Source: Kitasatospora acidiphila
Lineage (GTDB): Bacteria; Actinomycetota; Actinomycetes; Streptomycetales; Streptomycetaceae
Direction: 5' to 3'
NCBI RefSeq assembly: GCF_006636205.1
Contig: NZ_VIGB01000003.1
Span: 3,338,501 to 3,402,500 of the forward strand
DNA: 64,000 nt
Positions 17,848-26,524 of the stretch are shown here, piece by piece (position 1 is the stretch's first letter; the number at the start of each line of letters is the position of its first letter). The notes under the pieces were generated by a model. It did no database searches. It was not told where the DNA came from and saw nothing but the letters and a program-made list of their open reading frames with translations. Both the position numbers and the translations under genes were made by a program.

Positions 17848-19131
17848 GTGACCCAGATCCGCGCCGACATCCCCGCGGCGGACCGCGCGCCGGCCGACCT
17901 CGCCGTCCGGGGCCAGCGCCCCGCCGTCGAGCCGCCGCCGGCACCCGCCCCCGAGCGCGGCGGCAGCCACCCGGCGGCGCAGGACACCCTGCGGGTGGGG
18001 GTCTTCCTGCTCTCCGCGCAGTTCCCCGGCCAGAGCCACACCCAGGCGCTGGACCGCACGGTGGCCGCCGCGGTGGCCGCCGAGCGGGCCGGGCTGGACG
18101 CTGCCTGGCTCGCCGAGCACCACTTCGTGCCGTACGGGGTCTGCCCGAACGCCGCCACCCTGGCCGCCCTGCTGCTCGGCCGGACCCGCCGGCTCCAGCT
18201 GGGCACCGCGGTCAGCGTGCTCTCCACCACCCACCCGGTGACCCTGGGCGAGCAGGCCGCGCTGCTGCACCTCACCGCCGGCGGCCGGTTCACGCTCGGC
18301 GTCGGGCGCGGCGGCCCGTGGATCGACCTGGCCGTCTTCGGCACCGGGGTGGCCGCCTACGAGGAGGGCTTCGCCGAGCGGCTCGACCTGCTGCTCGGGT
18401 TCCTGCGCGGCTCCCGGCTGAGGGCCGACGGGCCGCAGTTCAGCTTTCCCGAGGTGTCGGTGGTGCCCCGGGCGGCCGAGCCGGCCCGGCCGCCGCGCGG
18501 TGCCGAGCTGACCGACTGGCTGGGCCTGCCCGGCGAGATGCCGCTGCGGTTCCCCCGGCAGCGGACCGAGACCGGGTCCGCTGCCGGGGCCGAGGGCGGG
18601 CCGGTCGGCCCGCCGGTGATCGTGGCCTGCACCTCGCCCGCCAGCGTCCGGCTGGCCGCCGAGCGCGGCCTGCCGATGCTGCTCGGCATGCACTCCGGCG
18701 ACGAGGACAAGCGGGCGATGCTGACCGCCTACCGCGCGGCCTGGCGGGCCGCCGGGCGCGGCGAGGAGCACCTGGCACGGGTCGAGCGCGAGCACGTGGC
18801 CGCCGGGGTCGCCCAGATCGACGACCGCTCCCCCGCCGCGCGGGCCGTTCTGCTGCGCTCGATGCCCGGCTGGTTCGAGTACGGGCTGGGCGCGCACCGC
18901 ACGGTGGACGGGCGGGAGCGCCGGATGCGCGACCCGTACGCGTACACCGAGCTGCTCTGCGACCTGCACGCGGTCGGCACGCCCCGGCAGTGCGCCGACC
19001 GGCTGCTGGCCACCGCCGAGCGGACCGGGATCCGCCGGTTCGCGCTGCTCGCCGAGGGCTCCGGGGAGCAGGACGGCACCCTGCACAACATCGCCCGGCT
19101 CGGCGCCGAGGTACTGCCGCAGCTCAGCTGA
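17848..19131 (+). CDS. LLM-class flavin-dependent oxidoreductase
   Basis: A 427-aa bacterial luciferase-like monooxygenase fold. After a 40-residue Pro/Ala-rich leader come LRVGVFLLSAQFPGQSH, a DAAWLAEHHF active-site segment, QLGTAVSVLSTTHP and GGRFTLGVGRGGPW, all typical of F420- or FMN-dependent TIM barrels. The C-terminal part has TPRQCADRLLATAERTGI. The GTG at 17848 follows GAGGAGGG. It stands alone; the 270 bp before it hold no other gene except the divergent small zinc-ribbon protein. Substrate and cofactor cannot be decided. Confidence 0.87.
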   Translation: MTQIRADIPAADRAPADLAVRGQRPAVEPPPAPAPERGGSHPAAQDTLRVGVFLLSAQFPGQSHTQALDRTVAAAVAAERAGLDAAWLAEHHFVPYGVCPNAATLAALLLGRTRRLQLGTAVSVLSTTHPVTLGEQAALLHLTAGGRFTLGVGRGGPWIDLAVFGTGVAAYEEGFAERLDLLLGFLRGSRLRADGPQFSFPEVSVVPRAAEPARPPRGAELTDWLGLPGEMPLRFPRQRTETGSAAGAEGGPVGPPVIVACTSPASVRLAAERGLPMLLGMHSGDEDKRAMLTAYRAAWRAAGRGEEHLARVEREHVAAGVAQIDDRSPAARAVLLRSMPGWFEYGLGAHRTVDGRERRMRDPYAYTELLCDLHAVGTPRQCADRLLATAERTGIRRFALLAEGSGEQDGTLHNIARLGAEVLPQLS

Positions 19132-19188
19132 GGCCGGGTCGGTCCGCCTGTTCCGACCGGCGCCACCCCCCTCCCGCGCGGGCCGGAC

Positions 19189-19580
19189 TCAGCAGTCCCG
19201 CAGCAGCGGCGACTGGTTCAGCAGCTGGGCCCGGACCGAGGTGAACCGCAGGCGGCGCTCCTCGGCATCGGACGTGGGGCCGAAGACGGCCACCCGGTGA
19301 CAGTTCTGGAAGGCCAGCTTGACCCCGAAGTGACGCTGCAGCGCGCCACGGATGGCATCGCTCGCCATGGCGCGCAGCAGCTGGCCGCGCGCCTGCTCAC
19401 TGGGCGGGGGACCTGGTTGTCCGCGAAGCCGGTGCCGTCGACCTCCATCTGGGCGACGAGCGAGCTGATCAGGTCCCAGGCATAGGGCAGGGACGTACGG
19501 ACGCAGTCGACGAACTCCCGCTCGTCGACCTCGCCTCGCTCGGCCTTCTCCAGAAGAGCCGGTGAGACGTCGAGCGACAT
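19189..19580 (-). pseudogene. SCO5389-family protein, frameshifted
   Basis: Two frames together give the whole family protein. From ATG 19580 (ribosome site AGGAG) comes SLDVSPALLEKAERGEVDE and FVDCVRTSLPYAW, up to GFADNQ. The other frame continues PPPSEQARGQLL, SDAIRGALQRHFGVKLAFQN and ends LLNQSPLLRDC. The switch falls on a run of five G at 19406-19410; one extra base restores about 130 aa. The function is unknown; the family is conserved in Streptomyces beside nucS. The intact conserved residues on both sides suggest a sequencing error, not decay. Confidence 0.75.
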
Positions 19581-20147
19581 GGGTTCTCCTCTCGCGGTCC
19601 GCCCGCGCTCCCCGCGCGGGCGGTGGTGCCTTGAAGCAGATGGTGCTTTTGGTGCGATTGGTACAAATGTGCTGACCACACCCATGACTGGGCGGACGCG
19701 GCTCAAACAAGAGTGGCAGTCCGAGCCCGGCGGATCTGGCGAATGCCACGATTGCCGCCGAAAACGTCATGATCTTGGGCACAATGGCCGGAATCGATCC
19801 TCGGGCTCATCTCCACTCCATCCCCGTTGGCTACGCGGGCGCCCCGAGGCGTCACCCAACGTAGCGGTCCGTGCGCGCAGACGCCAGACTTCGGGCGGTA
19901 CGGACTGCTGGGTTCCCATGGTTCGCCCCCCTCTAGCGCCTGGTACACCCTTCGGACGGAGTCGCTTCAAATGGCTCTGCGAGGCCGAGCGGGCCGACCG
20001 GACGTTCAAGCGCGGACGCGAACAAGGGCCGCGCATCATGTCCGCAGTCGAACGACAGTCCGACGGCTTGACGTACGGACGGTCGTCGCTACGTCACTTC
20101 CGGTGAGCGGGTCAGGGGCGCCCGCTGAAGCGCCTAGGCTTACCGCC
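19581..20147. other. Lower-GC intergenic region before nucS
   Basis: A 567-bp stretch without a gene I can support; short frames on both strands have no conserved features. Base composition drops (19621-19680 is near half A/T). A GCCCGCGC / GCGCGGGC hairpin (19601-19621, loop TCCCC) lies directly upstream of the ribosome site of the leftward SCO5389-family gene, in its probable leader. The rest may hold promoters or an unrecognised small RNA. Confidence 0.4.
20135..20140 (+). promoter_or_regulatory. -10 element of nucS, leaderless
   Basis: TAGGCT lies 7 nt before the nucS ATG and no ribosome site is present, so the transcript probably starts on the A of ATG. The same spacing recurs at pduO, argS and the receiver gene. 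Confidence 0.5.
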
Positions 20148-20807
20148 ATGCGTCTTGTCATCGCCCGCTGCTCGGTCGACTACGCCGGCCGGCTCTCCGC
20201 CCACCTGCCCTCCGCCACCCGCCTGATCCTGGTCAAGGCCGACGGAAGCGTGAGCATCCATGCCGACGACCGTGCCTACAAGCCGCTCAACTGGATGTCA
20301 CCGCCGTGCTCCCTCAAGGAGGCCGACGGGATGTGGACGGTGGAGAACAAGGCCGGGGAGAAGCTGATCATCACCCTGGAGGAGGTCATGCACGACTCCT
20401 CGCACGAGCTCGGCGTGGACCCGGGACTGATCAAGGACGGCGTCGAGGCGCACCTGCAGGAGCTCCTCGCCGACCGGATGGAGGTGCTCGGCGCCGGCTG
20501 GTCGCTGGTGCGCCGCGAGTACCCGACGGCGATCGGGCCGGTCGACATCCTCTGCCGGGACGCCGAGGGCGGCACCGTCGCCGTGGAGATCAAGCGCCGC
20601 GGCGAGATCGACGGCGTCGAGCAGCTCACCCGCTACCTGGAACTGCTCAACCGCGACCCGCTGCTGGCACCGGTCAAGGGCATCTTCGCGGCCCAGGAGA
20701 TCAAGCCGCAGGCCCGGGTACTGGCCACCGACCGCGGCATCGGCTGCGTCGTCCTCGACTACGACGCGCTGCGCGGCATCGACGACGACAAGCTCAAGCT
20801 GTTCTGA
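20148..20807 (+). CDS. nucS: Mismatch-specific endonuclease NucS (EndoMS)
   Basis: A 219-aa NucS. The N-terminal beta-rich DNA-binding domain starts [20 protein letters not shown]. The C-terminal nuclease domain carries GPVDILCRD (Asp133) and VAVEIKRRG (Glu147, Lys149), the metal and catalytic residues of this PD-(D/E)xK fold. In actinobacteria lacking MutS/MutL, NucS cuts both strands at mismatches and works with the sliding clamp; the C-terminal DDDKLKLF is the likely clamp-binding tail. It appears leaderless. It converges with an ATPase gene across a terminator. Confidence 0.95.
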   Translation: MRLVIARCSVDYAGRLSAHLPSATRLILVKADGSVSIHADDRAYKPLNWMSPPCSLKEADGMWTVENKAGEKLIITLEEVMHDSSHELGVDPGLIKDGVEAHLQELLADRMEVLGAGWSLVRREYPTAIGPVDILCRDAEGGTVAVEIKRRGEIDGVEQLTRYLELLNRDPLLAPVKGIFAAQEIKPQARVLATDRGIGCVVLDYDALRGIDDDKLKLF

Positions 20808-20847
20808 ACCGGTAGTCCGCCCGTTCGGGGGCGGTGCCGACACCCTC

Positions 20848-20883
20848 CCCCAGCGCCCCGGCCTGACGGCCGGGGCGCTGGGG
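20848..20883. terminator. Bidirectional hairpin between nucS and ATPase gene
   Basis: Sixteen-base perfect arms beginning CCCCAGCGCC, with loop TGAC, 40 bp after the nucS stop and 66 bp beyond the convergent ATPase stop. Very stable; no U-run. Confidence 0.75.
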
Positions 20884-20948
20884 TCGTCTCGGCCGGTCCT
20901 CGCCCGACCCCGCCGCGGAGCGGCTGGGCAGGGCGCGGACCGCGGTGC

Positions 20949-23289
20949 TCAGCCTGCGGCCGCGGGCTTGAGCGTCGGGCTCCCCGAGACCGGGGGCGGC
21001 GTGGTCGGCGGGACGGCGCTGCTCGCCGGGGCGCTCGGGTCGTCGGGTCCTGCGAGGGCGTCGGGGGCGGCGAGATCGAGTGGCTCGGCGACGCAGGGCC
21101 GGGATCCGACGGCACCGGCGCGCTCGGGGTGGTCGGCGCGGCCACCGGCGGGGCCGGCTGGTCGGGGGTGCCCGGTGCCGTGGCGCCGCCGCCCGTGGTC
21201 TGCTGGGTGCTCGGTACGGCCGAGTGCGACCGGCCGGCGGTGGCAGTCGCCGAGGCCGGACCACCCGCCGTGGCCGTCGTGCTCGCCGAGGCCGAGGCCG
21301 AGGCGCTGCCGGAGGCCGTCGCACTCGCCGTCGCACCGCCGGCGGTGACCGCCGTGCCGGTGCCGGTCAGCGTGTTCCCCGACACCCCGTTGTCGCCGCC
21401 GACCGTCGCCCCGGCCGGAGCCGGAGCAGGCGACGACCCGGCGCCCAGCACCCCCACCGTGGTACCCACCACCGCGAGCACCACCAGCCCGCCCGCGGCC
21501 ACCAGCACGTTCCGCCTCGACCAGCCGCGCAGCACCGACGCCGACTGCGAGGCCGACTGCCAGGAGCGCTCCGCCAGCGCCCGGATGACGGGCCGTCGGA
21601 TCGCCTGGGTCTGCGCCTCGGAAGCCGCCGGCGTCAACTCCAGCCGCTGAATCATCGTCAGCAGCCGCCGCGAGGCCAGCATCCCGCGCGAGTCCCCGGC
21701 CCCGAGCGCAGCCGCCCGGCCGCCTCCAGCGCCGTCCTGGCCTGCTCCTGCTGATCCTGGCAGAGCCACAGCACCCCGAGCTCATGCCGGAACCAGGCCT
21801 CGTCCCGGGCGCTGCCGAGTTCCCTGGCCTGCTCCGCGCCCAGCTCCAGCACCTGCCGCCAGGCGCCCCAGCGCAGCGCCAGGGCCAGCGCGGGCGCGGC
21901 CGACCGGGCCAGGCCAAGCACGGCGGCCGGACGGCCGGCCGCTCGCTCCGCGCGCAGCGCGCCGAGCAGCACCTCGGCCTCCGCCGCGATCTGGGCACCG
22001 CTCACCGAGGCATGGCCGACCCACCAGGTGAAGTGCTCGGCCGCGCCCTCGGTGCTCTGCGCATCGGTGCCCCAGCGCGGCGCCAGCGCGGTCAGCACGC
22101 CGGCGGTGAGCCGGTGGTGGCCGCCGAGCGACTCTGCGAGGCCGCACTCGGTCAGCTCGCGCAGCGCGCTCTCGCCGTGGTCCACGTCGATCAGGGCCGG
22201 CAGGTGCGGGGCGGTCGGGCACTCGCCGCCGAACGCCACCGCCAGTCGGAGCACCGAAAGCGCCTCGTCGCTGAGCCCCTCCACCAGCAGCTGGGCCGGC
22301 GCGGCGACCTCGGCCACCGACGGCAGCGCCACCGTGGCACGCAGCTCGGCCTCGCGGATCGCCGGATCGGTGAGCCCGGTGGGCTCGGCCGGGCGCCCGA
22401 ACAGCGTGCTGCGGTCCTCCGCGGCGGCCAACCGGGCGTCCACCTCGGCGTCCCGGCGGCGCAGCAGCGCGGCGGCCTGGACGAAGCGCAGCGGCAGGCC
22501 CTGCGACTCGAACCAGAGGTCCACCGCCCAGGACCGCTCGGCCTCGTCCAGCGGCCGCCCGGTCAGCCGGGCCAGCAGCGCCAGGCAGGCCTCCCGGGAC
22601 AGACCGCCCAGCAGATGGTCCTCCAGCCGGGATCCGACCGGCAGTGCGCCGCCGGAGCCGGGCGCCACCGAGAGCAGGAACGCGCACTCGGGGGCGGCGG
22701 CCAGCAGCTCCTCCAGCTCGGCGCCGTCCGGGCCCACCTCGTCGATCACCACGACCGCGCCCACCCCGGCCAGCAGCTCCAGCAGCCGGGCCCGGTCAGG
22801 CCGGTAGCCGTCGGCCTGGTAGCTGGCGGCGAACAGGTCCTGCAGCAGGTCGTCGGCGGTGCGCCGGTAGCCGGACAGCTGCACCACGCCGTCCGGGGCC
22901 AGGCCGGCGGCCGCCTCGGCGACGGCCGCGAGCAGCGCGCTGCGGCCCGAGCCCGGGTCGCCGAGCAGCCGGATCGAGCGGCCCTCGGAGAGCATCCCGA
23001 CCAGCTGGGCGACCTGTCCCTCGCGGTCCAGCAGCGGCAGATCGCCCGGGGCCGCGCCGAGCGCGACCGGGCCGACGGCCGGCATGGGGCCGGGCCCGGC
23101 GGCGGCGCCCGCCCCGGAGCCGGCACCGCCGACCGGGCGGCGGCGCGGCTCCGGGTGGCGGTGCGGCGGGCACGGCTGGACCTCTGATCCGTCCGGTCCC
23201 GCCACGGTCACCAGGTACCGCCCGGCGACCAGGTCGCCCGACCGCACGCGCAGGTTCTCCTGTCCGATGCCATCGGATGGCTGTGCCAC
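20949..23289 (-). pseudogene. Membrane-anchored AAA/STAND-like ATPase, two frameshifts
   Basis: Reading through two single-base gaps gives about 780 aa. Layout: short N-terminal region; Walker A GDPGSGRS at 110-117; Walker B VVVIDEV at 178-184; helical region with LSREACLALLARLTGRP, as in STAND regulators of the MalT/AfsR kind; one membrane segment near 590-615 (VAAGGLVVLAVVGTTVGVLG); then a long Ser/Ala/Thr/Pro-rich extracytoplasmic tail. Gaps fall at CCCC 21700-21703 and GGG 21037-21039. The start GTG 23289 follows GGAG. No DNA-binding domain is visible. A cell-wall-facing tail on a cytoplasmic ATPase suggests signalling or scaffolding, but this is inference. Confidence 0.65.
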
Positions 23290-23534
23290 GATTGCGCTCC
23301 GCCTGTGCTCCGCCGGGCGGCCGCGGGCCGCCGGCCGCTGTGAGGGACCGAACCGTACGGACACCCGGTTGCGTCCGACGGGCGACCAACCGTCGCCCCC
23401 GTAGGGCGGCGCCGCCACAGCCGGCCCGCGGGGATCAACAGTCCTGTCGACCGCAGACTCTCGCACACTTGGGCGACACCACGCAGGTTCGGTCCCCGCC
23501 GGGGCCCCGGCGGGGACTCAGCGCCCCCGCGCGG

Positions 23535-23930
23535 TCACGGTGAGGTGATCACCGGCGGCAGCGGCCCGGCGCCCGGCACACCGGCCAAGCCGGGCAGCGC
23601 GGCGCTCAGCGAATCCGGCGAGCCGCCCTCGACGGCCAGGATCCGGTGCAGCCGGGTGGCCACCAGCAGCCGCTGCAACTGCTGCGGCACCGCGCGCAGC
23701 ACCAGCCGGCGGCCGAGCCGCCCGGCCCGGCGGTGGGTGCCCATGATCACGCCGAGGCCGGTGGCGTCCCAGGAGCGCAGGGCGGCCAGGTCGAGCACCA
23801 GGTCGCCGGCGCCGTGGTCGACCGCCTGGTGCAGCCGGGCCCGGGCGTCGGCCGCACTGCGCACGTCCAGGCTGCCGTCCAGCGCCAGGACAGCCTGGCC
23901 GCCGGTTCCCGGGTACTCCACGATGCGCAC
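23535..23930 (-). CDS. STAS-domain anti-sigma factor antagonist-like protein
   Basis: A 131-aa STAS protein: strand AVLALDGSLDVRSAADARARL, then LVLDLAALRSWDATGLGVIMG. The Thr of DATGLG lies where SpoIIAA-type antagonists carry the phosphorylated Ser, so switching by phosphorylation is possible. No partner kinase/anti-sigma factor gene is adjacent. GTG 23930 follows a near-perfect AAGGAGGA. The same frame stays open upstream through a 12-bp repeat array, but that extension has only a weak start. The C-terminal 25 residues are Gly/Pro-rich. Confidence 0.82.
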   Translation of the reverse strand: MRIVEYPGTGGQAVLALDGSLDVRSAADARARLHQAVDHGAGDLVLDLAALRSWDATGLGVIMGTHRRAGRLGRRLVLRAVPQQLQRLLVATRLHRILAVEGGSPDSLSAALPGLAGVPGAGPLPPVITSP

Positions 23931-23943
23931 GCTGTCCTCCTTA

Positions 23944-23984
23944 GGCAGTGGGTTCGGCAGTGAGTTCGGCACTGAGCTCGGCAC
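23944..23984. repeat. 12-bp tandem repeat in the STAS gene leader
   Basis: Three units (GGCAGTGGGTTC, GGCAGTGAGTTC, GGCACTGAGCTC) plus a partial fourth, directly upstream of the STAS ribosome site. In the gene's frame they would read as Val/Leu-Pro-Asn-Ser/Pro repeats. Upstream on the minus strand lies an A/T-rich -10-like TATATT (24082-24077). Confidence 0.7.
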
Positions 23985-24197
23985 GGGACCCCCACCGTCT
24001 CAACCATCTGACGTCGGACCAGCGGCCCGGGTTGCTGCTCCCCGCCCGTTCTGAAGCAACTTCACTCGTCCGAGGGAATATACGCAGAGCAGCCCGGCAC
24101 TCATGCTGCTTTGCGGTGCAAATCACCCGTCCGAGGCACCCCAGGTGAGCAAGCTCACCCGGGGTGGGCCCGCGCCGGCGGCCAGGGTGAGGCTCGG

Positions 24198-25070
24198 TCA
24201 GCTCTGGTAGTCGTAGAAGCCCTTGCCGGACTTGCGGCCCAGATCGCCGGCGGTGACCATCCGGGCCATCAGCTCCGGGGCGGCGAACTTCTCGTCCTGG
24301 GTCTCGGCGTAGATGTTGCGGGCCGCGTGCAGCAGGATGTCGACGCCGGTCAGGTCGGCGGTCTGCAGCGGCCCCATCGGGTGGCCGAAGCCCAGCCGGC
24401 AGGCGGTGTCGATGTCCTCGGCGCTGGCCACGCCCGACTCGTAGAGCTTGGCCGCCTCCACCACCAGGGCGGTGATCAGCCGGGTGGTGATGAAGCCGGC
24501 CACGTCCCGGTTGACCACGACCACGTCCTTGCCCACCCCCTCGGCGAAGGCCCGCGCGGCGGCCAGCGTGGCGTCGCTGGTCTTGTAGCCGCGCACCAGC
24601 TCGACCAGCCGCATCAGCGGGACCGGCGAGAAGAAGTGCACGCCGACCACGGCCTCCGGGCGCTCGGTGACCGCCGCGATCCGGGTGATCGGGATCGCCG
24701 AGGTGTTGCTGCCCAGCACCGCGCCATCCTTGGCGATCTTGTCCAGCTCGCGGAAGACGCCCTCCTTGACCTCCAGCTGCTCGAACACCGCCTCGATCAC
24801 GATGTCGGCCTCGGCGACCCCGCCCAGGTCGGTCGTGGTGGTGATCCGGCCCAGCGCGGCGGCGGCCTCCTCCTCGGTCATCCGGCCCTTCGCCACGAAC
24901 TTCGCGTAGGAGGCCTCGATGCCGTCCAGCCCGCGCCGCAGGGCCTGCTCGGTGACGTCCCGCAGCACCACCGGGTGGCCGGCCTGCGCCGACACCTGGG
25001 CGATGCCGGCACCCATCAGGCCGGCACCGATGACCGCGATCTGCTGCCCCTGCGTGGAAACACTGCTCAT
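24198..25070 (-). CDS. 3-hydroxybutyryl-CoA dehydrogenase
   Basis: A 290-aa single-domain 3-hydroxyacyl-CoA dehydrogenase. The NAD-binding loop is IAVIGAGLMGAGIAQV; IEAVFEQLEVK, SNTSAIPIT, the catalytic-His segment GVHFFSPVPLMRLVE and the C-terminal GFGHPMGPLQTADLTG complete the fold. Length fits the short-chain enzyme (Hbd/PaaH type) that oxidises 3-hydroxybutyryl-CoA, so it pairs functionally with the thiolase at 7 kb. No crotonase gene is adjacent. It lies 267 bp from the STAS gene on the same strand, with an independent promoter likely between them. Confidence 0.93.
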   Translation of the reverse strand: MSSVSTQGQQIAVIGAGLMGAGIAQVSAQAGHPVVLRDVTEQALRRGLDGIEASYAKFVAKGRMTEEEAAAALGRITTTTDLGGVAEADIVIEAVFEQLEVKEGVFRELDKIAKDGAVLGSNTSAIPITRIAAVTERPEAVVGVHFFSPVPLMRLVELVRGYKTSDATLAAARAFAEGVGKDVVVVNRDVAGFITTRLITALVVEAAKLYESGVASAEDIDTACRLGFGHPMGPLQTADLTGVDILLHAARNIYAETQDEKFAAPELMARMVTAGDLGRKSGKGFYDYQS

Positions 25071-25208
25071 GGCTGGTTCTCCCGAAGTCCCGTACGGGCG
25101 GGCCCGCCACGAGGTTCGTCCCCGGGAGCCGCGCCGCTCACGGCTGGGACTGTAGTGGTCCGGCGCGGGTGATGAAACGACTCCCGGGTGTGATCTGCGT
25201 CGGGCCGA

Positions 25209-25781
25209 TCAGCGGTTCTCGCCCGGCACCCAGAGCACGTCGCCGCGCTCCTTGTTGGCCACCCGGGCCAGGATGAACAGCAGGTCGGAGAGCCGGTTCA
25301 GGTACTTCGCGGTGAGCGGGTTGACGGTGTCGCCGTGCTCCTCGATCGCCGCCCAGGTGGCCCGCTCGGCCCGCCGCACCACGGTGCAGGCCAGGTGCAG
25401 GTAGGCGGCCCCCGGGGTGCCGCCCGGCAGGATGAAGCTGCGCAGCTTCTCCAACTGCTCCAGGTAGGCGTCGCACTGGCCCTCCAGCCAGTCGACGTAG
25501 CCCTGCTCGACCCGCAGCGGCGGGTACTTGGGATCCGGCACCACGGGCGTCGCCAAGTCCGCGCCGACGTCGAACAGGTCGTTCTGGATCCGGGTCAGCA
25601 CGGTCACCAGGTCCTCGGCCAGCCCGCCGACCGCGATCGCCACCCCGAGCGCGGCGTTGGCCTCGTTGGCGTCGGCGTAGGCGATCAGCCGCGGGTCGGT
25701 CTTACTGGTGCGGCTCATGTCGCCGAGTGCGGTGCTGCCGTCATCGCCGGTACGGGTGTAAATGCGCGTCAGATTGACCAT
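25209..25781 (-). CDS. pduO: PduO-type cob(I)yrinic acid a,c-diamide adenosyltransferase
   Basis: A 190-aa ATP:cob(I)alamin adenosyltransferase. The N-terminal ATP-binding motif is TRTGDDGSTALGD, then YADANEANAALG, and the C-terminal VVRRAERATW and KYLNRLSDLLFILAR carry residues for ATP and the corrinoid. It makes adenosylcobalamin, the cofactor of mutases served by MeaB. The ATG at 25781 lies 7 nt after -10-like TAGTCT and has no ribosome site, so the mRNA is probably leaderless. The TAG of that hexamer is also the stop codon of the upstream Uma2 gene. Confidence 0.93.
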   Translation of the reverse strand: MVNLTRIYTRTGDDGSTALGDMSRTSKTDPRLIAYADANEANAALGVAIAVGGLAEDLVTVLTRIQNDLFDVGADLATPVVPDPKYPPLRVEQGYVDWLEGQCDAYLEQLEKLRSFILPGGTPGAAYLHLACTVVRRAERATWAAIEEHGDTVNPLTAKYLNRLSDLLFILARVANKERGDVLWVPGENR

Positions 25782-25788
25782 GGGCTGA

Positions 25789-25794
25789 AGACTA
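25789..25794 (-). promoter_or_regulatory. -10 element of pduO, leaderless
   Basis: TAGTCT on the minus strand, 7 nt before the pduO ATG, overlapping the stop codon of the preceding gene. Confidence 0.45.
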
Positions 25795-26412
25795 CTCAGC
25801 GCCGCGCGGCTCACCGGTGACGGCGGTGTCGATCACGAACCCCTTGGCGGGGCCTTCGGGGATGGTGACGGGGGTGCCGTAGGGCATGCGGACTTCGGCC
25901 AAGTAGGCGCTCGTCTGCGGGTCGGGATCGGTGAGGACGCTGACATGCCCGAGGCCGTCGTAGTCGTCGATGATCACGTAGACCGGAACACCAGCTCGTG
26001 CATAGCAGCGACGCTTCCGGATGAGATCACGCGTCCGCCCGTCATGCCCTGGTGACACAACCTCGGCGACCAGGGACACCCGGGTCGCGTCGACACCCCA
26101 ACCATCGGGATCTGGAATATCCTCCAGGTCCTCCGGTCCGATAACCAGATCCGGGATGTAGACCTGGTGACCGTGAAGCACATTGAGGTCCTGGAAGGAG
26201 GCGAACCCGGTTCCCTCCAGGAAACGGACAAGCGCATCACGAAGGCGGTTGGCGATCCGAGCATGGCTCCGCCGTCCGGTAGGCGACACGTCGATGAACC
26301 CCTCGATGATCTCGGCACGAAAGCCCTCGGGGAGTTCCAGCGTGAGCCAGGCTTGCCACAACGCCTCACTCAGTCCCGGCTCAAGATCTAGTTCCGTGGC
26401 CATAGCGGTCAT
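25792..26412 (-). CDS. Uma2 family endonuclease-like protein
   Basis: A 206-aa protein of the Uma2/DUF820 group with a PD-(D/E)xK-like core: YIPDLVIGPEDL (Asp), LVAEVVSPGHDGRTRD (Glu), then IRKRRCYARAGVPVYVIID with the conserved Lys/Tyr. These proteins are abundant in cyanobacteria and actinomycetes, and their role is unsettled (restriction-like or toxin-like ideas exist). Base composition is visibly lower in GC than the neighbours, especially 26000-26400, which suggests acquisition. An AGGAGG lies 11 nt before ATG 26412; ATG 26403 is an alternative. Confidence 0.82.
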   Translation of the reverse strand: MTAMATELDLEPGLSEALWQAWLTLELPEGFRAEIIEGFIDVSPTGRRSHARIANRLRDALVRFLEGTGFASFQDLNVLHGHQVYIPDLVIGPEDLEDIPDPDGWGVDATRVSLVAEVVSPGHDGRTRDLIRKRRCYARAGVPVYVIIDDYDGLGHVSVLTDPDPQTSAYLAEVRMPYGTPVTIPEGPAKGFVIDTAVTGEPRGAE

Positions 26413-26494
26413 CGAGCACACACCTCCTCCGTACAGTCTGGGCGGGCAGGCCAAGCATGCACAACAGCCCCGCCCAGCTGCCGCCAAACCAAAA

Positions 26495-26520
26495 GGTGGC
26501 CGCTCGAACGAGCGACCACC
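26495..26520 (-). terminator. Intrinsic terminator of DUF2550 gene
   Basis: Twelve-base arms GGTGGCCGCTCG / CGAGCGACCACC around AA, one wobble pair. On the minus strand it is followed by TTTT. It lies beyond the tandem repeats, so they are in the DUF2550 3' untranslated region. Confidence 0.8.
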
Positions 26521-26524
26521 TCTC

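Noticed and set aside
15958..19131. A 1057-codon frame running through the ABC permease into the flavin oxidoreductase
   Set aside because: Only its last 427 codons show a protein family; the first part is an alternate frame of the ATPase and permease. The real start is GTG 17848.
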